Assembly (NCBI GenBank): GCA_030373325.1
Contig: JAUCZB010000015.1
Coordinates: 1-64,000, forward strand
DNA from: Cyanobium sp. CZS25K
GTDB lineage: Bacteria > Cyanobacteriota > Cyanobacteriia > PCC-6307 > Cyanobiaceae
Length of the DNA stretch: 64,000 bases
Direction of reading: 5' to 3'
This document shows positions 9,201 to 16,644 of this stretch, piece by piece. The notes below the pieces were generated by a model. The model was not told the origin of the DNA, did no database searches, and saw only the letters and a list, made by a program, of their open reading frames with translations. A program made the position numbers and the translations under genes. Each line of letters starts with the position of its first letter. The first letter of the stretch is position 1.

Positions 9201-11232
9201 CGACGAAGCCGTCGAGCACGTTTGAGGTGCCGGTGAAGGACAATTCACCCTTGCTCCAGTCAAGCTTGGCCGTGGAGACGTCCTTGACCAACGTGAATTG
9301 GCCCAAATCAGTGTTGAAGAGCGGCGTCTGAAGCGAGAAATTCGTCGTGAGCAGGTCCGTTGCCATCTGACCTTCGAAGAAATTGCTCGTCACAGTGGCG
9401 TCGAACTGCGCTAGAGCAAGGCTGTTGCCAGCAATTTTCGGCCCGAGCGTTGCGCCGATGGTGAACTTGCCTTCAACATCCTTGTTATTCGACGGAGCAA
9501 AATTATCAACAGAGCCGCCGATGCGCTGGAAGAAGAACGCTGGGTAGGCAGGAATGGGCTTGTTGAGATTGTCGAGAATTAGCCCTACCTTGTCGAGCTC
9601 GAACGGGTCGTAGACGAACTCCACCTCTGCGCGGGCGGTCGCACCCTCGCCGAACTTTACGCCGAACGGAGTACCGAGCGTGCCTGCGCCGCCAACCTCG
9701 CGCGTTGTGGTGTTGATACTAAACTCAAGACCAGTAATCGACCAGCCTCCTATTAGGTTGATACCGGTGCTGGCCTTCAGTACGCCTATGATATCAACGT
9801 CGGCATCGGAATTTACCTGAATATAATTAGTGCCGCTCAAGTCGGCTTCGACTTTGCCTAGTCCTTTCTTGGTCTTGGCAAAGCTGGTGTTTTCGAACTC
9901 GACCTTGGATTGGAAGCGTAGAGCGTCTTCGCCAGCACGGTATTCAATAGCCATGTTCGACGCCTTGACGTCGATGAAGCTACCGAGCTTGAATGTTTGG
10001 CTGCCCGGCGGGTCGATCCGGAAGCCGAGAACCGGGAATGCACCACCAGGCTTGATTCGCAAAGCTTGGTTATAAAAATTAGCCGTTTCAACGAGAAGGC
10101 CGCTGGCCGCATCTGGCATCTGGAAGCGCACATCGAACGCTAGCGTGTCGCTAAGCAAGGACATAGATTTGAACTCAACGGGAAGACCCGCGAGCTTAAA
10201 ATCGCCTTGCGTAATGTTCGACAGGGTAGCGATACCATTGATCAGATTTAGGTTAAAATCGGCCGTGAAGAGGCGCTCAGGGATGCTCCCAATCCCGGAA
10301 AAGATCTGCCCTCCTTTGACTTCAAGTAATCCCTTGTTATAAGCAGCAGAGGAGGTGCTAAGCGCGCGAATAAGCTGCACTGCGCCATCGGTACGCCCGA
10401 CATAGATCGTGCCAGTGGTTTCGCATTTGCCGGTCTTATCGTTGCTCTTGAAATCACTGTCAGCCGTAATAGTCCACGGGCGGACATCGTCGCAATCCAG
10501 CGGGTCAGCGGATACCGTATAGAACCATGCCGTGCCGGCATCGTCGGTCACAATGATGACCTGCACGGAGTCGGATTTGCCCGCCGGAAGACTAACGGTA
10601 CCCGTAGCACTGCCGCCCGTGAACCCTGTGTCCACAACATTCCGGCCATCATAGCGTATAATGAATCGGTCTGGAATGCTGTAATGTTCGTACGAGTAGG
10701 AAATTTTGCTGCCCGCAGTTGATTCGAGAGGCAATGTCTTGGAGCTACCTTCGAATCCGCCGCTATCGCTGACTGTCGTGGTGTACTCGAGGCCTCCTTC
10801 TTTGGACAGGTCCTCTTCCGTAACAGGGACGGGTTCGCCGCGCAGTGCAGCAACTAGAGCCTGACCCTCGTCCCCAGCTGTATCACCTCCGAGGACTGAG
10901 TCGAGCCGGTGGCCTAACTCTTCAATGATAGCATCAACTAGCCGCTCATTCCTTGCAGAACTTATAAAGGCATCGGAAATCAGGATTGTGTCGTTGCTGC
11001 TGTCATAGGCCGCATCCGCCCCGGGGATGCGTGAAGCCGACACAACAATAATATTGTTCAGTGGAACGCCCTGTTCCTTCCATGACTGCATCACCGCATC
11101 CAAGGCGTCCGATGACCCATAAACCGAAGTGAAGAGACTCGGCGAGTCCCTAATCACTGCCTCCAAACGGCGTGCAGCCTCTCTAATTGCGACAATTACA
11201 ATTTCCGACCCGCCAACAATAGTTTCTGCCAC
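6244..11232 (-). CDS. 1662-residue RTX/DUF4114 surface or secreted protein
   Basis: Several regions can be seen. (1) Residues 100-135 carry IIEELGHRLDSVLGGDTAGD and EGQALVAAL, resembling a cyanobacterial metallopeptidase-like module but with Glu in place of the first zinc-ligand His, so catalysis is doubtful. (2) The central half, about 150-900, is beta-rich and unassigned. (3) CARDB/DUF11-type repeats lie at about 970-1330 (ADLSVTFEADMEEANPGDTV; DLSVDSKIDQ). (4) RTX-like calcium repeats lie at about 1343-1390 (DDTIDALAGDDIVRPGGGVD). (5) The C-terminal part resembles DUF4114 (FEDTFGGGDFDYQDVLFSIE). There is no N-terminal signal peptide, so type I secretion is likely, but no exporter is nearby. 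GC is visibly lower than in the flanks and codon choice differs, which suggests transfer. Confidence 0.8.
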   Translation of the reverse strand: MAETIVGGSEIVIVAIREAARRLEAVIRDSPSLFTSVYGSSDALDAVMQSWKEQGVPLNNIIVVSASRIPGADAAYDSSNDTILISDAFISSARNERLVDAIIEELGHRLDSVLGGDTAGDEGQALVAALRGEPVPVTEEDLSKEGGLEYTTTVSDSGGFEGSSKTLPLESTAGSKISYSYEHYSIPDRFIIRYDGRNVVDTGFTGGSATGTVSLPAGKSDSVQVIIVTDDAGTAWFYTVSADPLDCDDVRPWTITADSDFKSNDKTGKCETTGTIYVGRTDGAVQLIRALSTSSAAYNKGLLEVKGGQIFSGIGSIPERLFTADFNLNLINGIATLSNITQGDFKLAGLPVEFKSMSLLSDTLAFDVRFQMPDAASGLLVETANFYNQALRIKPGGAFPVLGFRIDPPGSQTFKLGSFIDVKASNMAIEYRAGEDALRFQSKVEFENTSFAKTKKGLGKVEADLSGTNYIQVNSDADVDIIGVLKASTGINLIGGWSITGLEFSINTTTREVGGAGTLGTPFGVKFGEGATARAEVEFVYDPFELDKVGLILDNLNKPIPAYPAFFFQRIGGSVDNFAPSNNKDVEGKFTIGATLGPKIAGNSLALAQFDATVTSNFFEGQMATDLLTTNFSLQTPLFNTDLGQFTLVKDVSTAKLDWSKGELSFTGTSNVLDGFVVSTGSFKANSNFDFGFARAAQVSLPNFVPIYGGTKLTNSNFAINYTNNSTSADDYAAGWGTYNVVTPWDQYDITLGLRINFDGSITRIGTGNIPTTSSWFVSGGREYVMLTAMWETDTQDVKVRVVKPDGTVIDEADFATNRIGIVDDFSSGTSRTVIIDAPEEGTWDMEIVDTTGLGTISYEATGAVDLPQFTFTGTPIVNADGTVTYSFDAKATTPSYITYYYDDNLTELDGLLAGSVVLTQSDSSGTFTWDAAQVVPGRYYLYAMVDSGSAPIVIVENPIAVTVGSEADLSVTFEADMEEANPGDTVQLTITVANLSTDTDAKGAKAYVNLPAGVTISSASSPLQASAFAQFEIDLGDIEAGRMQTATINVVVDAGATPGDQFAADVYVFADTYDSETENDGEAVQFNVPAEAAPTTVDLSVDSKIDQAIAPTVNLPFTYTVTVSNTGASNATGVVLTETVQGLTSMSANLASTFNGNELIVPIGDLAAGRSIDVVITALAPVAGLAFTTSAIVADGVDSTIIDNEQVNIAAILGASPDTADLSLTLVSGTLSNTITLSVRNDGPGSASDVEIQLNLPAGAFVTSSNSVQGTYDNTSGIWSVGNIRDNLTRSLTLEVIGLTGDEITAEVVAVAEPDSDSTPNDGQGDDFASLTGVFTLLSGVITGTAGEDILYAADTDDTIDALAGDDIVRPGGGVDTVTLGTGADQMIGSPADHNADTVTDLELSDTLVFNNVSFKKNDVIVASGSPPVLQIDTDGDGLAETILTLGGQPGDDVYVWQRGSDMRLAFQNYLANVQEGQALDSGNVNGITNTDILTGNGSTTFRVSIDQRARTALSNTLGVYEIDQMGLIRDVRVLLNDVGEARLPDLITGVENDHTLGFFIIANGKSFADTLTNSDTLTFQDASNAAGNINAGVALSLAVNGITQSLNVFHSHTATLNLDGVQHSISGLSANGSNMIIGFEDTFGGGDFDYQDVLFSIEAL

Positions 11233-11364
11233 TGTCCGATTTGTATTTATATAAAACTAAAATGCACCTTTGCAGGCCCTGCACGCCTAGGATGTGACTG
11301 ATGCAAGTCTTAATCTTGGTCGGGGCGTCCCTCTGGGAGCCCCGCCGGCTGATGGCCCTGGCTC

Positions 11365-11550
11365 TCAGAAGGGCAGCAGCGCCTCCAGCTCTGGATCGAC
11401 CGGCATGGCCGGGGCGGCTGCTTGCTGCTCGAACAGCACCAGGGCCGCCAGCTCAGCCAGCCGTGGCCAGCGCCCGCTGCAGAACGCCAGATCTTCCAGC
11501 ACCTGCCAGGAGAACTGCTGCAGCTGAGCTTTGCGGGACAGAGGGGCCAT
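11365..11550 (-). CDS. small hypothetical protein, 61 residues
   Basis: The frame MAPLSRKAQLQQFSWQVLED, FCSGRWPRLAELAALVLFEQ and a Pro/Ala/acidic tail has a plausible amphipathic helical composition. It ends in ELEALLPF. High-GC sequence on the other strand also has open frames here, so the call rests on composition only. No family is recognised. The 265 nt to its right (11551-11815) hold no gene I can support. Confidence 0.35.
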   Translation of the reverse strand: MAPLSRKAQLQQFSWQVLEDLAFCSGRWPRLAELAALVLFEQQAAAPAMPVDPELEALLPF

Positions 11551-11815
11551 GGGAGGGCTCCGCGTAGGACCCCTCAGCCGGCGGGGGGCGGGTCAAGGGC
11601 CCGTCCACCACACAGATGCGGAGCGCAGCGGAGCCAACGTCCACACCGGTGGGCTCGTATCACCCTTGAGGCGCCCCCCGACCATGAGGAGGGCCGGAGC
11701 GGAGCCCCATCGAAAGCCGGAGGCCGCACAATCGCTGCGCTGCTTCCCCTCTGCACGCCAGCCAGCAGCCGGATGCAGCTTCCGTTCCTAACGTGGTCGC
11801 ATCCACGCACTGGCG

Positions 11816-12052
11816 ATGGGCAGCTTCTCCTTCACAGCAGAGATCAAGGAGGACCGGACCCTGCAGCTGCCGGCTGGAACGCCTACCGGTCGTGTCACCG
11901 TGGCGATCACGCCCGCTGAGGAGGCCGCACCGACAGGCCGCAAGCTGCTGGCCAAGCTGCTGGACCTGCAGGCCGCCATCCCCGCAGCTCAGGGCCTCAG
12001 CCAGGAGCAGATCGACACCGCACTGGAGCACGAGCGGGCCTCCTGGAGGTGA
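11816..12052 (+). CDS. VapB-like antitoxin, orphan
   Basis: The 78-residue protein begins with a short beta-type region (SFTAEIKEDRTLQLPAGTPT, VTVAITP). It ends in the helix LSQEQIDTALEHERASWR, a tail commonly seen in VapB-type antitoxins encoded just before PIN toxins. No toxin follows on this strand: the next gene downstream is the convergent RelE/ParE toxin at 12068-12370. It therefore looks like an orphan antitoxin, perhaps left when its partner was lost. The assignment rests on the C-terminal pattern. Confidence 0.55.
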   Translation: MGSFSFTAEIKEDRTLQLPAGTPTGRVTVAITPAEEAAPTGRKLLAKLLDLQAAIPAAQGLSQEQIDTALEHERASWR

Positions 12053-12067
12053 GGCATGCGACTCGAC

Positions 12068-12370
12068 TCAAGGTTCTCTGGACCGCTTCTGCCAGCGGTT
12101 TGGATCCTGCCGCCCATGCACCGCCAGAACGATGATTTCGTGGGCCTCCACGCGGAAATAGACGGCATAGGGGAAGCGCTGCAGAATCACCCGCCGCACC
12201 GCGCCCATCACCAGCGGATAGCTGAGGGGGGCTGCCTGGAGGCGCTCAACGGCAGCTGCCAATGACTTGCTGAACAGTGCGCCAAGGCCGCTCTGGCGGT
12301 CTTCGTACCAAGCGCGGGTGTCGAGCGCGTCCTGCCGTGCTTCCGGTAGGAACCTTACCGGCAGGGTCAT
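12068..12370 (-). CDS. RelE/ParE family toxin
   Basis: The 100-residue protein has the family features PEARQDALDTRAWYEDRQSG, the helix AAAVERLQAAPLSYP, and the closing strands RRVILQRFPYAVYFRVEAHE, IIVLAVHGRQDPNRW. Members are ribosome-dependent endoribonucleases (RelE) or gyrase poisons (ParE); the sequence alone does not settle which. The start ATG at 12370 overlaps the stop of the upstream antitoxin gene by an ATGA, typical of translational coupling in type II systems. The complex with the antitoxin would be expected to repress the shared promoter upstream of 12591. Confidence 0.85.
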   Translation of the reverse strand: MTLPVRFLPEARQDALDTRAWYEDRQSGLGALFSKSLAAAVERLQAAPLSYPLVMGAVRRVILQRFPYAVYFRVEAHEIIVLAVHGRQDPNRWQKRSREP

Positions 12371-12591
12371 GCCAGGCCAAGGTCCTGGCGCACTGCATCC
12401 CAGCTCACGGCGTCTTGGGGGTGCTGCTGATGCCTGGCCCAGCGACGGTCCAGTTCAGCGCCCAGCTCTGCATCCAGCTGCAGAGCCTGGTCCCGCTCGG
12501 TGGCCTCCAGGCTCTGCCAGAGGGCCATGGCCAGCTCCACGCGCTCGGAACCTGGCAAAGCCAGCAGCGCGTTGAGGGTGTCGGTTCCCAT
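12367..12591 (-). CDS. addiction-module antitoxin for the RelE/ParE toxin
   Basis: From the ATG at 12591 the 74-residue protein reads MGTDTLNALLALPGSERVEL, AMALWQSLE, ending in WDAVRQDLGLA. This matches the short antitoxin type in which an N-terminal LP..ER..LA..LW.SL helix pair is followed by a WE.V...L tail (the putative addiction-module component family). It precedes and overlaps the toxin gene, as usual. The pair stands just left of the major capsid gene and may stabilise the island. Confidence 0.85.
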   Translation of the reverse strand: MGTDTLNALLALPGSERVELAMALWQSLEATERDQALQLDAELGAELDRRWARHQQHPQDAVSWDAVRQDLGLA

Positions 12592-12636
12592 CGGCAAGCC
12601 CTGCTGCAGAGGTTTTCCAACGCTACCGGCACTCCA

Positions 12637-12654
12637 TGGCAATAGCCGGTGACG
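12637..12654 (+). promoter_or_regulatory. recurring upstream motif, copy 2 (TGGCAATAGCCGGTGACG)
   Basis: This copy ends 34 nt before the capsid start codon. It matches the copy at 16224-16241 at 16 of 18 positions (TGGCAAYAGCCRGTGACG). The core TGGCAATAGC is identical to the copies at 1166 and 16843. It lies between the divergent antitoxin and capsid genes, a natural promoter location. Confidence 0.5.
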
Positions 12655-12688
12655 TGATCTGGGGCTGGGCCCCGGGAGTGCAGCACCG

Positions 12689-13606
12689 ATGGGCCTCACC
12701 CTGATCGAGGCAGCCAAGTACGAGACCCGCCTGGAGCACCTGGCGGTGATCAAGACCTTCGCTGAGGGCGAACTGCTCAGCTGGCTGCCGTTCATGAACA
12801 TCGCCGGCGGCGGTCTCTTCTATTCCGTCGAGAAGGAGCTCCCTTCGGTGGGCTTCCGGGCGGTGAACGAGGGCTACAAGCAGAGCTACGGCGTCGTCGA
12901 CCCCCAGTCTGAAGCCGTGCACCTCTTCGGGGGTGACGTGGATGTGGACCGCTCGATCGTCGACCTGCAGGGCCCGGAAGCCAGGGCGGCTCAGACCGAA
13001 ATGAAGGTGCGCTCGATGCGCCTCACCCTGGAAGCGGCGCTGATCAACGGTGATGCCACCGCCAGCCAGGGCCGGGGCTTCGACGGGCTGGCCAAGCGCC
13101 TCTCCCCTGGCAGTGAGATGGCGCTGAACAACGGTGGTGGGGCACTCGATTTCGACAAGCTCGATGAGCTGATCGACTCGGTCAACTCCTACGGCGGCCG
13201 GAAGTATCTGGTGATGAGCAAGGCGATGCGCCGCCAGCTCAATGCCCTCGCCCGCCAGACCGTGGGACAGGGCGTCTACAACGTCTCGACCAACAACCTG
13301 GGGGTGATGGTGCATCACTACCAGGAGTGCCAGATCCTCACCGTCGACCGCGACGCCCAGGGCCTCGAGGTGTTGGGTTACGGCGAGGCGGGCGGCACCA
13401 GCTCGATCTACTGCTGCACCTTTGGCGACCAAGCCGTGACCGGCCTGCAGGGACCCTTCCAGGGCCGCTACGGCATCTCGGTGCGTGATCTCGGCGAGGT
13501 GCCCGATGCCCCGGTGTTTCGCACCCGGATCGACTGGTACGTCGGCTTTGGCGTCATGCACCCCCGCGCCGCTGGCCGCCTCCACTCGATCGCCCCGATC
13601 TCCTGA
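12689..13606 (+). CDS. phage major capsid protein, HK97-type
   Basis: The 305-residue protein has the features of one siphovirus coat-protein group: an N-terminal TLIEAAKYETRLEHLAVIKT, LPFMNIAGGGLFYSVEKELP, VGFRAVNEGYK, the GGDVDVDRSIVDLQG strand, and C-terminal VRDLGEVPDAPVFRTRIDWY with FGVMHPRAAGRL. It would form the icosahedral shell of a phage head. Encapsulins share this fold, but the closeness to phage coat proteins and the phage-type neighbours favour a capsid. No protease, portal or terminase is adjacent. It opens a run of + strand structural genes to 20681 and is preceded by the TGGCAATAGC motif. Confidence 0.85.
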   Translation: MGLTLIEAAKYETRLEHLAVIKTFAEGELLSWLPFMNIAGGGLFYSVEKELPSVGFRAVNEGYKQSYGVVDPQSEAVHLFGGDVDVDRSIVDLQGPEARAAQTEMKVRSMRLTLEAALINGDATASQGRGFDGLAKRLSPGSEMALNNGGGALDFDKLDELIDSVNSYGGRKYLVMSKAMRRQLNALARQTVGQGVYNVSTNNLGVMVHHYQECQILTVDRDAQGLEVLGYGEAGGTSSIYCCTFGDQAVTGLQGPFQGRYGISVRDLGEVPDAPVFRTRIDWYVGFGVMHPRAAGRLHSIAPIS

Positions 13607-13699
13607 GGGCCAGAGGCCCCCTGGTGATGGGACTGGGGCTCCGCTGGATAGCCCTGTTCATGACCCCACAACTGCTTCTTCCGTCTTGGAGACCGACCG

Positions 13700-14137
13700 A
13701 TGACTCGCCTGAAAGCCAACGCCCTGTTGGATGCCGCCACCGTGCTGGTGGGCTGGACCAACCGCTCCGCCACTCGGGACACCGAGAAGGTGTTCACCAG
13801 CGGTGAGGTGGTGAAGCTCAACACCAAGCTCGATGCCACCGCCCAGTTCTCCCTGCTGGTCTCTCACCCCGGGCACAGCGCTGCGGTGACGGTGGTGCTG
13901 CACCTGGCCCCGGAACTGCGCGACGGAACCATGGGCACCTTTGTCCCTGTCGCCACCGTGGCTGTACCGGCGGAGGGCGGCCGGGTGGAGGCCTACATCA
14001 GCGGCCACGACATCCTGCTGGACACCGCTGATGTGGATAACGCCGACCTGCCGGCGCTCTGCTTTGCCAAGGCTGTCGTCACTCCCTCGACTCCTGAGGG
14101 GTTGGTGGTCGGACTGACCGCCACCCTGCCGGCCTGA
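13700..14137 (+). CDS. probable virion structural protein, 145 residues
   Basis: The sequence is largely beta-type: LDAATVLVGWTNRSATRDTE, VVKLNTKLDATAQFSLLVSH, VTVVLHLAPELRDGTMGTFV. Its position directly after the capsid gene fits a head decoration or head-completion protein, but no family is recognised. A shortened form of the upstream motif (CTGGATAGCC, 13644-13653) lies 46 nt before its start. It is followed two bases later by the next gene. Confidence 0.55.
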   Translation: MTRLKANALLDAATVLVGWTNRSATRDTEKVFTSGEVVKLNTKLDATAQFSLLVSHPGHSAAVTVVLHLAPELRDGTMGTFVPVATVAVPAEGGRVEAYISGHDILLDTADVDNADLPALCFAKAVVTPSTPEGLVVGLTATLPA

Positions 14138-14139
14138 CG

Positions 14140-14646
14140 ATGGCAGGACCACAGATGACTGGGATGGCCGCCCAGGGTCCGCTGCCGGCCGGGATGCTGC
14201 GCATCCGTCAGGGCAGCCAGGAGCGCTATGTCTGGCCGGTGCACCTGCCCGGCTGGCTGGGACTCGGCTGGCAGGTTGCTGGGGCCGAGGCCGCTGCCGG
14301 AACCTCACCGGTTGGGGGCGCCGCTGCAGAGCCACCGGCACCGATCGCCGCGGCCGCTGGGGAGCCTCTTGAGCAGGACGATGCAAAACCTGCATCAAAC
14401 CGCAGCCGCCGCGGCCGGCGCCGCAAGGAGGAGCCCCTCCCGGCTGCACCCGCTGACAACGGCACCAGCACCGTTGGTGACGCCAGCGAAAGCGATGCCA
14501 GCGGCACTGAGCTGAGCGAACAGGCAGAGGACGCTGAGTCCCCTCCTGCTGGTGGCGCAGAGCCGGATCCCGAGCCCGACACCGCTGCTGATGTTCCTGT
14601 GCTCACCGCCCTTCCGGATGACCTCTTCGACGACCCGCTGATCTGA
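14140..14646 (+). CDS. phage-cassette protein with long disordered tail
   Basis: About 50 N-terminal residues look folded (GPLPAGMLRIRQGSQERYVW, LPGWLGLGWQVAG). The rest is Ala/Pro/Glu/Asp/Ser-rich and disordered, with a basic patch SRRGRRRKEE near the middle and an acidic end (DLFDDPLI). The gene begins two bases after the preceding stop, so it is surely in the same transcript. Disordered acidic/basic linkers are common in virion assembly factors, but no function can be named. Confidence 0.5.
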   Translation: MAGPQMTGMAAQGPLPAGMLRIRQGSQERYVWPVHLPGWLGLGWQVAGAEAAAGTSPVGGAAAEPPAPIAAAAGEPLEQDDAKPASNRSRRGRRRKEEPLPAAPADNGTSTVGDASESDASGTELSEQAEDAESPPAGGAEPDPEPDTAADVPVLTALPDDLFDDPLI

Positions 14647-14656
14647 TCCACCCAAC

Positions 14657-15442
14657 TTGCCGGCCATGCCCTACCCCCTGCCCCAGCAACCAAGCACCGT
14701 GGGCGGCCAGCGGGTGCGGCTCCTTCCTCCGCTCGGCTGCCCAGGGGTGGAGCAATGGGTGCTGCCGATGGAATTCAGCCGCTGGGCTGAGCTCGGCTAC
14801 CGCAAGGGGCCGATCCCTGCGGATGACCTGGAACTGTTCTGGCTGCCAGCCGACAGCCGCTGGAACGAACCGATCGGTTCGGCCGCGATCGAGCTGCTGA
14901 TCAACCCGCGCCAGAGCATCCCCACGCCGATCTCCGTGACGTGGGGCGATGGCAGCAGCAACGTCGTCCCCTGGCCGGCGGTCTCCAGGCAAGCCCCACG
15001 TCTGCGGCACGTCTATGCCCAACGGGCCGATGTGACCGTGCAGGTGCAGCTGGGGATGCTGATCGCCACCCTGCAGGTCGCTCTGGTTGGCTGTCCGGTG
15101 CCGCCCCAGCAACTGCTCAACAACCGCGACGGCGGCGGGGGAACTGGCGGCGTCATCCAGCCGCTGATCCCCAGCGGCGGCATCACCGGCGAGCCCTACG
15201 ACGGCCGCCATGCCGTGGTCTGGCGCCTGCGGCTTCACCCGAATGGAGGATTGGGCTTCATGCCCGACCCGAGCAGCGGCGAGCCGGCGTTGGCTGTGGT
15301 GCAGGAATCGGGCGTCGGCAGCCGCGCCACCCGCTGGTATTCCGGCGATGGCCCGCCGCCCACGACCCTGCAGCCCGCGCCAGCGGTGGGCGACTTCTAT
15401 CTGGACCGGTTGAGCGGCCAGGTCTACGAGCTCTCTGGCTGA
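14657..15442 (+). CDS. probable virion structural protein, 261 residues
   Basis: The protein has a proline-rich beginning. A mixed region has repeated beta-type stretches (ISVTWGDGSSNVVPW, HVYAQRADVTVQVQLGM). The end is WYSGDGPPPTTLQ, VGDFYLDRLSGQVYELSG, a motif that in phage and bacterial fibres links collagen-like repeats to tips (compare the collagen-like protein at 16879, which has [16 protein letters not shown]). It is therefore likely a surface or fibre-related component. The two genes share this linker, which supports a common structural role. Confidence 0.55.
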   Translation: MPAMPYPLPQQPSTVGGQRVRLLPPLGCPGVEQWVLPMEFSRWAELGYRKGPIPADDLELFWLPADSRWNEPIGSAAIELLINPRQSIPTPISVTWGDGSSNVVPWPAVSRQAPRLRHVYAQRADVTVQVQLGMLIATLQVALVGCPVPPQQLLNNRDGGGGTGGVIQPLIPSGGITGEPYDGRHAVVWRLRLHPNGGLGFMPDPSSGEPALAVVQESGVGSRATRWYSGDGPPPTTLQPAPAVGDFYLDRLSGQVYELSG

Positions 15443-15447
15443 TCGCC

Positions 15448-16146
15448 GTGCCCGACACCAATAAAGGCCTGGCTGAACGGGTGGAGGTGTTCACTCGCGC
15501 TACCAGCGATGCGCTGCAGAAGGCCGTGGGCGAGGTGCTCGATGCCCGCAATCCCTGGCAGCTGCTCTACCGGCTCTCGCGCATCGTGCTGCTCGGGCTG
15601 GTGCTCTACACCGCCTGGCTGCTGATCACCCTGCAGCCGGATCTGGCCAAACGGATGAGCACCACCACGGCCGCCACCCTCCAGGAGCAAGTGCGTGCCC
15701 GGCAGGGCCAGGTGCAGACGCTGTTGCGCACCGCAATCGAGACCGGCGGCGATGGCCTCCACACCCTGGCGCTGCTGCAGTGGGAAGGCGGCGGCAGTGT
15801 GACCGTGCTGGCAGCCGTTGGGCGCCATGGCCAGCTCGCTCTGACGCCGGGGCAGCAAACGCTGCTCGGCGTGGAGATCGCCGATGCCCTCGGCCACGCT
15901 GCCCTCGGCTTGTGCGCCAGCGACGCCCCCAGCGCGCTGCCGCTGGCGGTGCGCTCCGTGACCACAGGCAAGGGCATGCTGCTGCTCTGCCCGGTGGGTT
16001 GCAGCACCACAGGGCGAACGCAGGGATTGCTGCTGGCCCTCTACGACACAGGGCCAACCGAGAGCGGTGGTGAGCAGCAACTCCGCCAGCAGAAGCAGCT
16101 GCAGCTGATTTCCCAGCGACTTGGCCAGCTTCTGGAGCAGCGCTGA
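15448..16146 (+). CDS. membrane protein of the structural cassette, 232 residues
   Basis: A GTG start at 15448 lies three bases after the previous stop. The protein has an amphipathic N-terminus, one transmembrane helix at about residues 45-65 (LSRIVLLGLVLYTAWLLITL), a coiled-coil stretch, a globular beta-type region (ALLQWEGGGSVTVLAAVGRH; GKGMLLLCPVG) and a Gln-rich C-terminal coil. The soluble part vaguely resembles a GAF fold. A membrane-anchored protein within a capsid cassette could be a lysis, assembly-site or tethering factor; this is inference. A hairpin follows its stop codon. Confidence 0.55.
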   Translation: MPDTNKGLAERVEVFTRATSDALQKAVGEVLDARNPWQLLYRLSRIVLLGLVLYTAWLLITLQPDLAKRMSTTTAATLQEQVRARQGQVQTLLRTAIETGGDGLHTLALLQWEGGGSVTVLAAVGRHGQLALTPGQQTLLGVEIADALGHAALGLCASDAPSALPLAVRSVTTGKGMLLLCPVGCSTTGRTQGLLLALYDTGPTESGGEQQLRQQKQLQLISQRLGQLLEQR

Positions 16147-16149
16147 GCG

Positions 16150-16191
16150 CAACTCCAAATTTGGCGTCGATTAGGAGTTCGTTTGGAGTTG
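16150..16191 (+). terminator. hairpin after the membrane protein gene
   Basis: A 10-bp inverted repeat (CAACTCCAAA / TTTGGAGTTG) with a 22-nt loop begins four bases after the stop codon. No clear U-run follows, so it may be a weak terminator or a processing site. The next motif copy lies 32 nt downstream, so the transcript is probably re-initiated there. Confidence 0.4.
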
Positions 16192-16223
16192 GCCCTGGCC
16201 GCGTCGCGGACTGGGGGACGCGC

Positions 16224-16241
16224 TGGCAACAGCCAGTGACG
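16224..16241 (+). promoter_or_regulatory. recurring upstream motif, copy 3 (TGGCAACAGCCAGTGACG)
   Basis: This copy is nearly identical over 18 bases to the one before the capsid gene and ends 16 nt before the start codon at 16258. Its position between a hairpin and a new gene fits a transcription or translation start signal. Confidence 0.5.
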
Positions 16242-16257
16242 CCGCACGCTGCTCTCC

Positions 16258-16644
16258 ATGCCCCTCTCCTGGCGTCAGTTGGCCTCGTTGCTCGGACCGG
16301 CCGGGCCGATGGCGCCCCAGGTGGCCTGGCTGGCCAGCCCCCAGGCCAATGACCGGCGCATCCTGCTGCGGGCACCCCAGGCCCTGACCATCAGCCGCGT
16401 TGATGCCTTGCTCACTGGCGGCAGCAGCCCGAGCGTCAGTTTCTCGCTGCGCCATGGCGCCGATGTTTCGGCGGCTGGCACGGCAGCCACGAGCGATCCG
16501 ATCACCGTCACCAGCACCACCAGCGGAACTGCAAGCACCAGCTTTCAGAGCCCCAACATCCCCGCGGGGCACTGGCTGTGGCTGCAGGTCACGGTGGCCT
16601 CTGGCAGTCCGGCCGGGCTGTCGGTTTCGATCGAGCTGCAGTAA
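16258..16644 (+). CDS. probable virion structural protein, 128 residues
   Basis: The N-terminus SWRQLASLLGPAGPMAPQVA is followed by a Ser/Thr/Gly-rich beta-type body (SVSFSLRHGADVSAAGTAAT, NIPAGHWLWLQVTVASG). The body ends in a final strand SVSIELQ. This pattern is like small beta-sandwich surface proteins of phage particles. The protein at 18138-18557 has a similar size and ending (IAVTVTAVVLAP) and could be a distant relative. No named family is recognised. Confidence 0.5.
   Translation: MPLSWRQLASLLGPAGPMAPQVAWLASPQANDRRILLRAPQALTISRVDALLTGGSSPSVSFSLRHGADVSAAGTAATSDPITVTSTTSGTASTSFQSPNIPAGHWLWLQVTVASGSPAGLSVSIELQ

Noticed and set aside
11294..11567. Plus-strand frames near 11300-11567
   Set aside because: Ser/Ala/Arg-rich translations without features; the minus-strand frame at 11365 is slightly better but itself uncertain.
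12689..13606. Encapsulin nanocompartment shell
   Set aside because: The fold is shared, but the sequence pattern and the phage-type neighbours fit a siphovirus coat protein better; no cargo enzyme is adjacent.
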